Shown piece by piece: positions 50,708 to 50,876 of a stretch of 50,876 nt of DNA. How positions within the stretch are numbered: the stretch's first letter is position 1; each line of letters begins with the position of its first letter. The translations under genes and the position numbers were made by a program. Below the pieces are notes generated by a model that was not told the origin of the DNA, ran no database searches, and saw nothing but the letters and a program-made list of their open reading frames with translations. Source of the stretch: Xanthobacteraceae bacterium (GTDB lineage Bacteria > Pseudomonadota > Alphaproteobacteria > Rhizobiales > Xanthobacteraceae); assembly GCA_031291445.1 (NCBI GenBank), contig JARLJA010000121.1, forward strand, positions 1 to 50,876. The letters are read 5' to 3'.

Positions 50708-50876
50708 TCAGAGGATGCGTAGAAAGAACACCAGCGTGACCAAGGCAGTCAATGCAATAACGAACCGACGAGCGATTGCGGGCGGCAACACTCGGGTCAG
50801 ACGCGCGCCCAGGTAACCACCGATCACACTGGCTGCCATCATTGCCAAGGTCTCGGGCCAGCGAACGGCGCCCGCA
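50708..50876 (-). CDS. Sulfite exporter TauE/SafE-like permease, 3' end only
   Basis: The last 55 residues of a protein whose start lies outside the window. Translation of the - strand gives VRWPETLAMMAASVIGGYLG and then ARLTRVLPPAIARRFVIALT followed by a hydrophobic end (ALVTLVFFLRIL), which is the terminal two-span pattern of TauE/SafE-family anion permeases (GGYLGARLTRxLPPxxLRRF). Convergent with the RND pump gene, 97 bp apart. Confidence 0.78.
   Translation of the reverse strand, partial: AGAVRWPETLAMMAASVIGGYLGARLTRVLPPAIARRFVIALTALVTLVFFLRIL

Overview
The window reads as a contiguous piece of chromosome from a high-GC alphaproteobacterium, most likely of the Bradyrhizobium/Rhodopseudomonas/Afipia group (Nitrobacteraceae). 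This placement is inferred from gene content: a TIGR03808/TIGR03809-type gene pair, an imuA-imuB-dnaE2 cassette with an alphaproteobacterial GTTC-N7-GTTC LexA box, a sigmaF/NrsF pair, several Liv-type and acyl-CoA genes, and short dispersed palindromes of the CATGCCCG...CGGGCAT type. No rRNA, tRNA, CRISPR array, prophage or complete insertion sequence was seen. Coding density is high, with many 4-bp ATGA/GTGA overlaps.

Region 1 (1-4.2 kb): 3' part of methylmalonyl-CoA mutase, a secreted DUF3298-like protein, the mutase chaperone GTPase MeaB and a pyroglutamyl peptidase, all on the + strand. Region 2 (4.3-6.1 kb): a Tat-exported beta-helix protein facing a small TIGR03809-like protein. Region 3 (6.4-11.6 kb): two adjacent ECF sigma systems on the - strand. 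The first is sigma, single-pass anti-sigma and secreted subtilase. The second is a SigF-like sigma with the multi-pass anti-sigma NrsF, divergent from a secreted His-rich protein. Region 4 (11.7-15.2 kb): enoyl-CoA hydratase, long-chain acyl-CoA ligase and an SDR dehydrogenase.

Region 5 (15.3-21.7 kb): the SOS mutasome operon imuA-imuB-dnaE2 on the - strand, with a clear LexA box, and a divergent UdgX-type uracil-DNA glycosylase. Region 6 (21.7-26.0 kb): branched-chain aminotransferase, M20 amidohydrolase and GMC oxidoreductase. Region 7 (26.1-30.5 kb): a five-gene - strand operon with an exported lactonase-like metallo-hydrolase followed by a Gld-type ABC exporter (ATPase, permease, GldG-like, DUF4340-like). 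Region 8 (31.1-37.5 kb): a complete Liv-type uptake operon (binding protein, two permeases, two ATPases) plus an aldehyde dehydrogenase, followed by a decayed 3' fragment of a GMC oxidoreductase gene.

Region 9 (37.5-38.4 kb): a small, less GC-rich accessory patch with a membrane-protein gene that appears frameshifted at a run of nine C. Region 10 (38.4-44.2 kb): acyl-CoA carboxyltransferase and IclR regulator, divergent from a biotin carrier protein, then a composite palindromic repeat, an SCP-x-type thiolase and an amidase. Region 11 (44.3-50.9 kb): an IlvD/Edd sugar-acid dehydratase, an RND efflux adaptor and pump, and the 3' end of a TauE/SafE-like permease.

The overall theme is metabolism of acyl-CoA, branched and organic acids, together with stress response (two ECF systems, SOS mutagenesis) and export. 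The most novel-looking unit is the ECF/anti-sigma/subtilase operon, because the periplasmic end of the anti-sigma factor resembles a subtilase propeptide.
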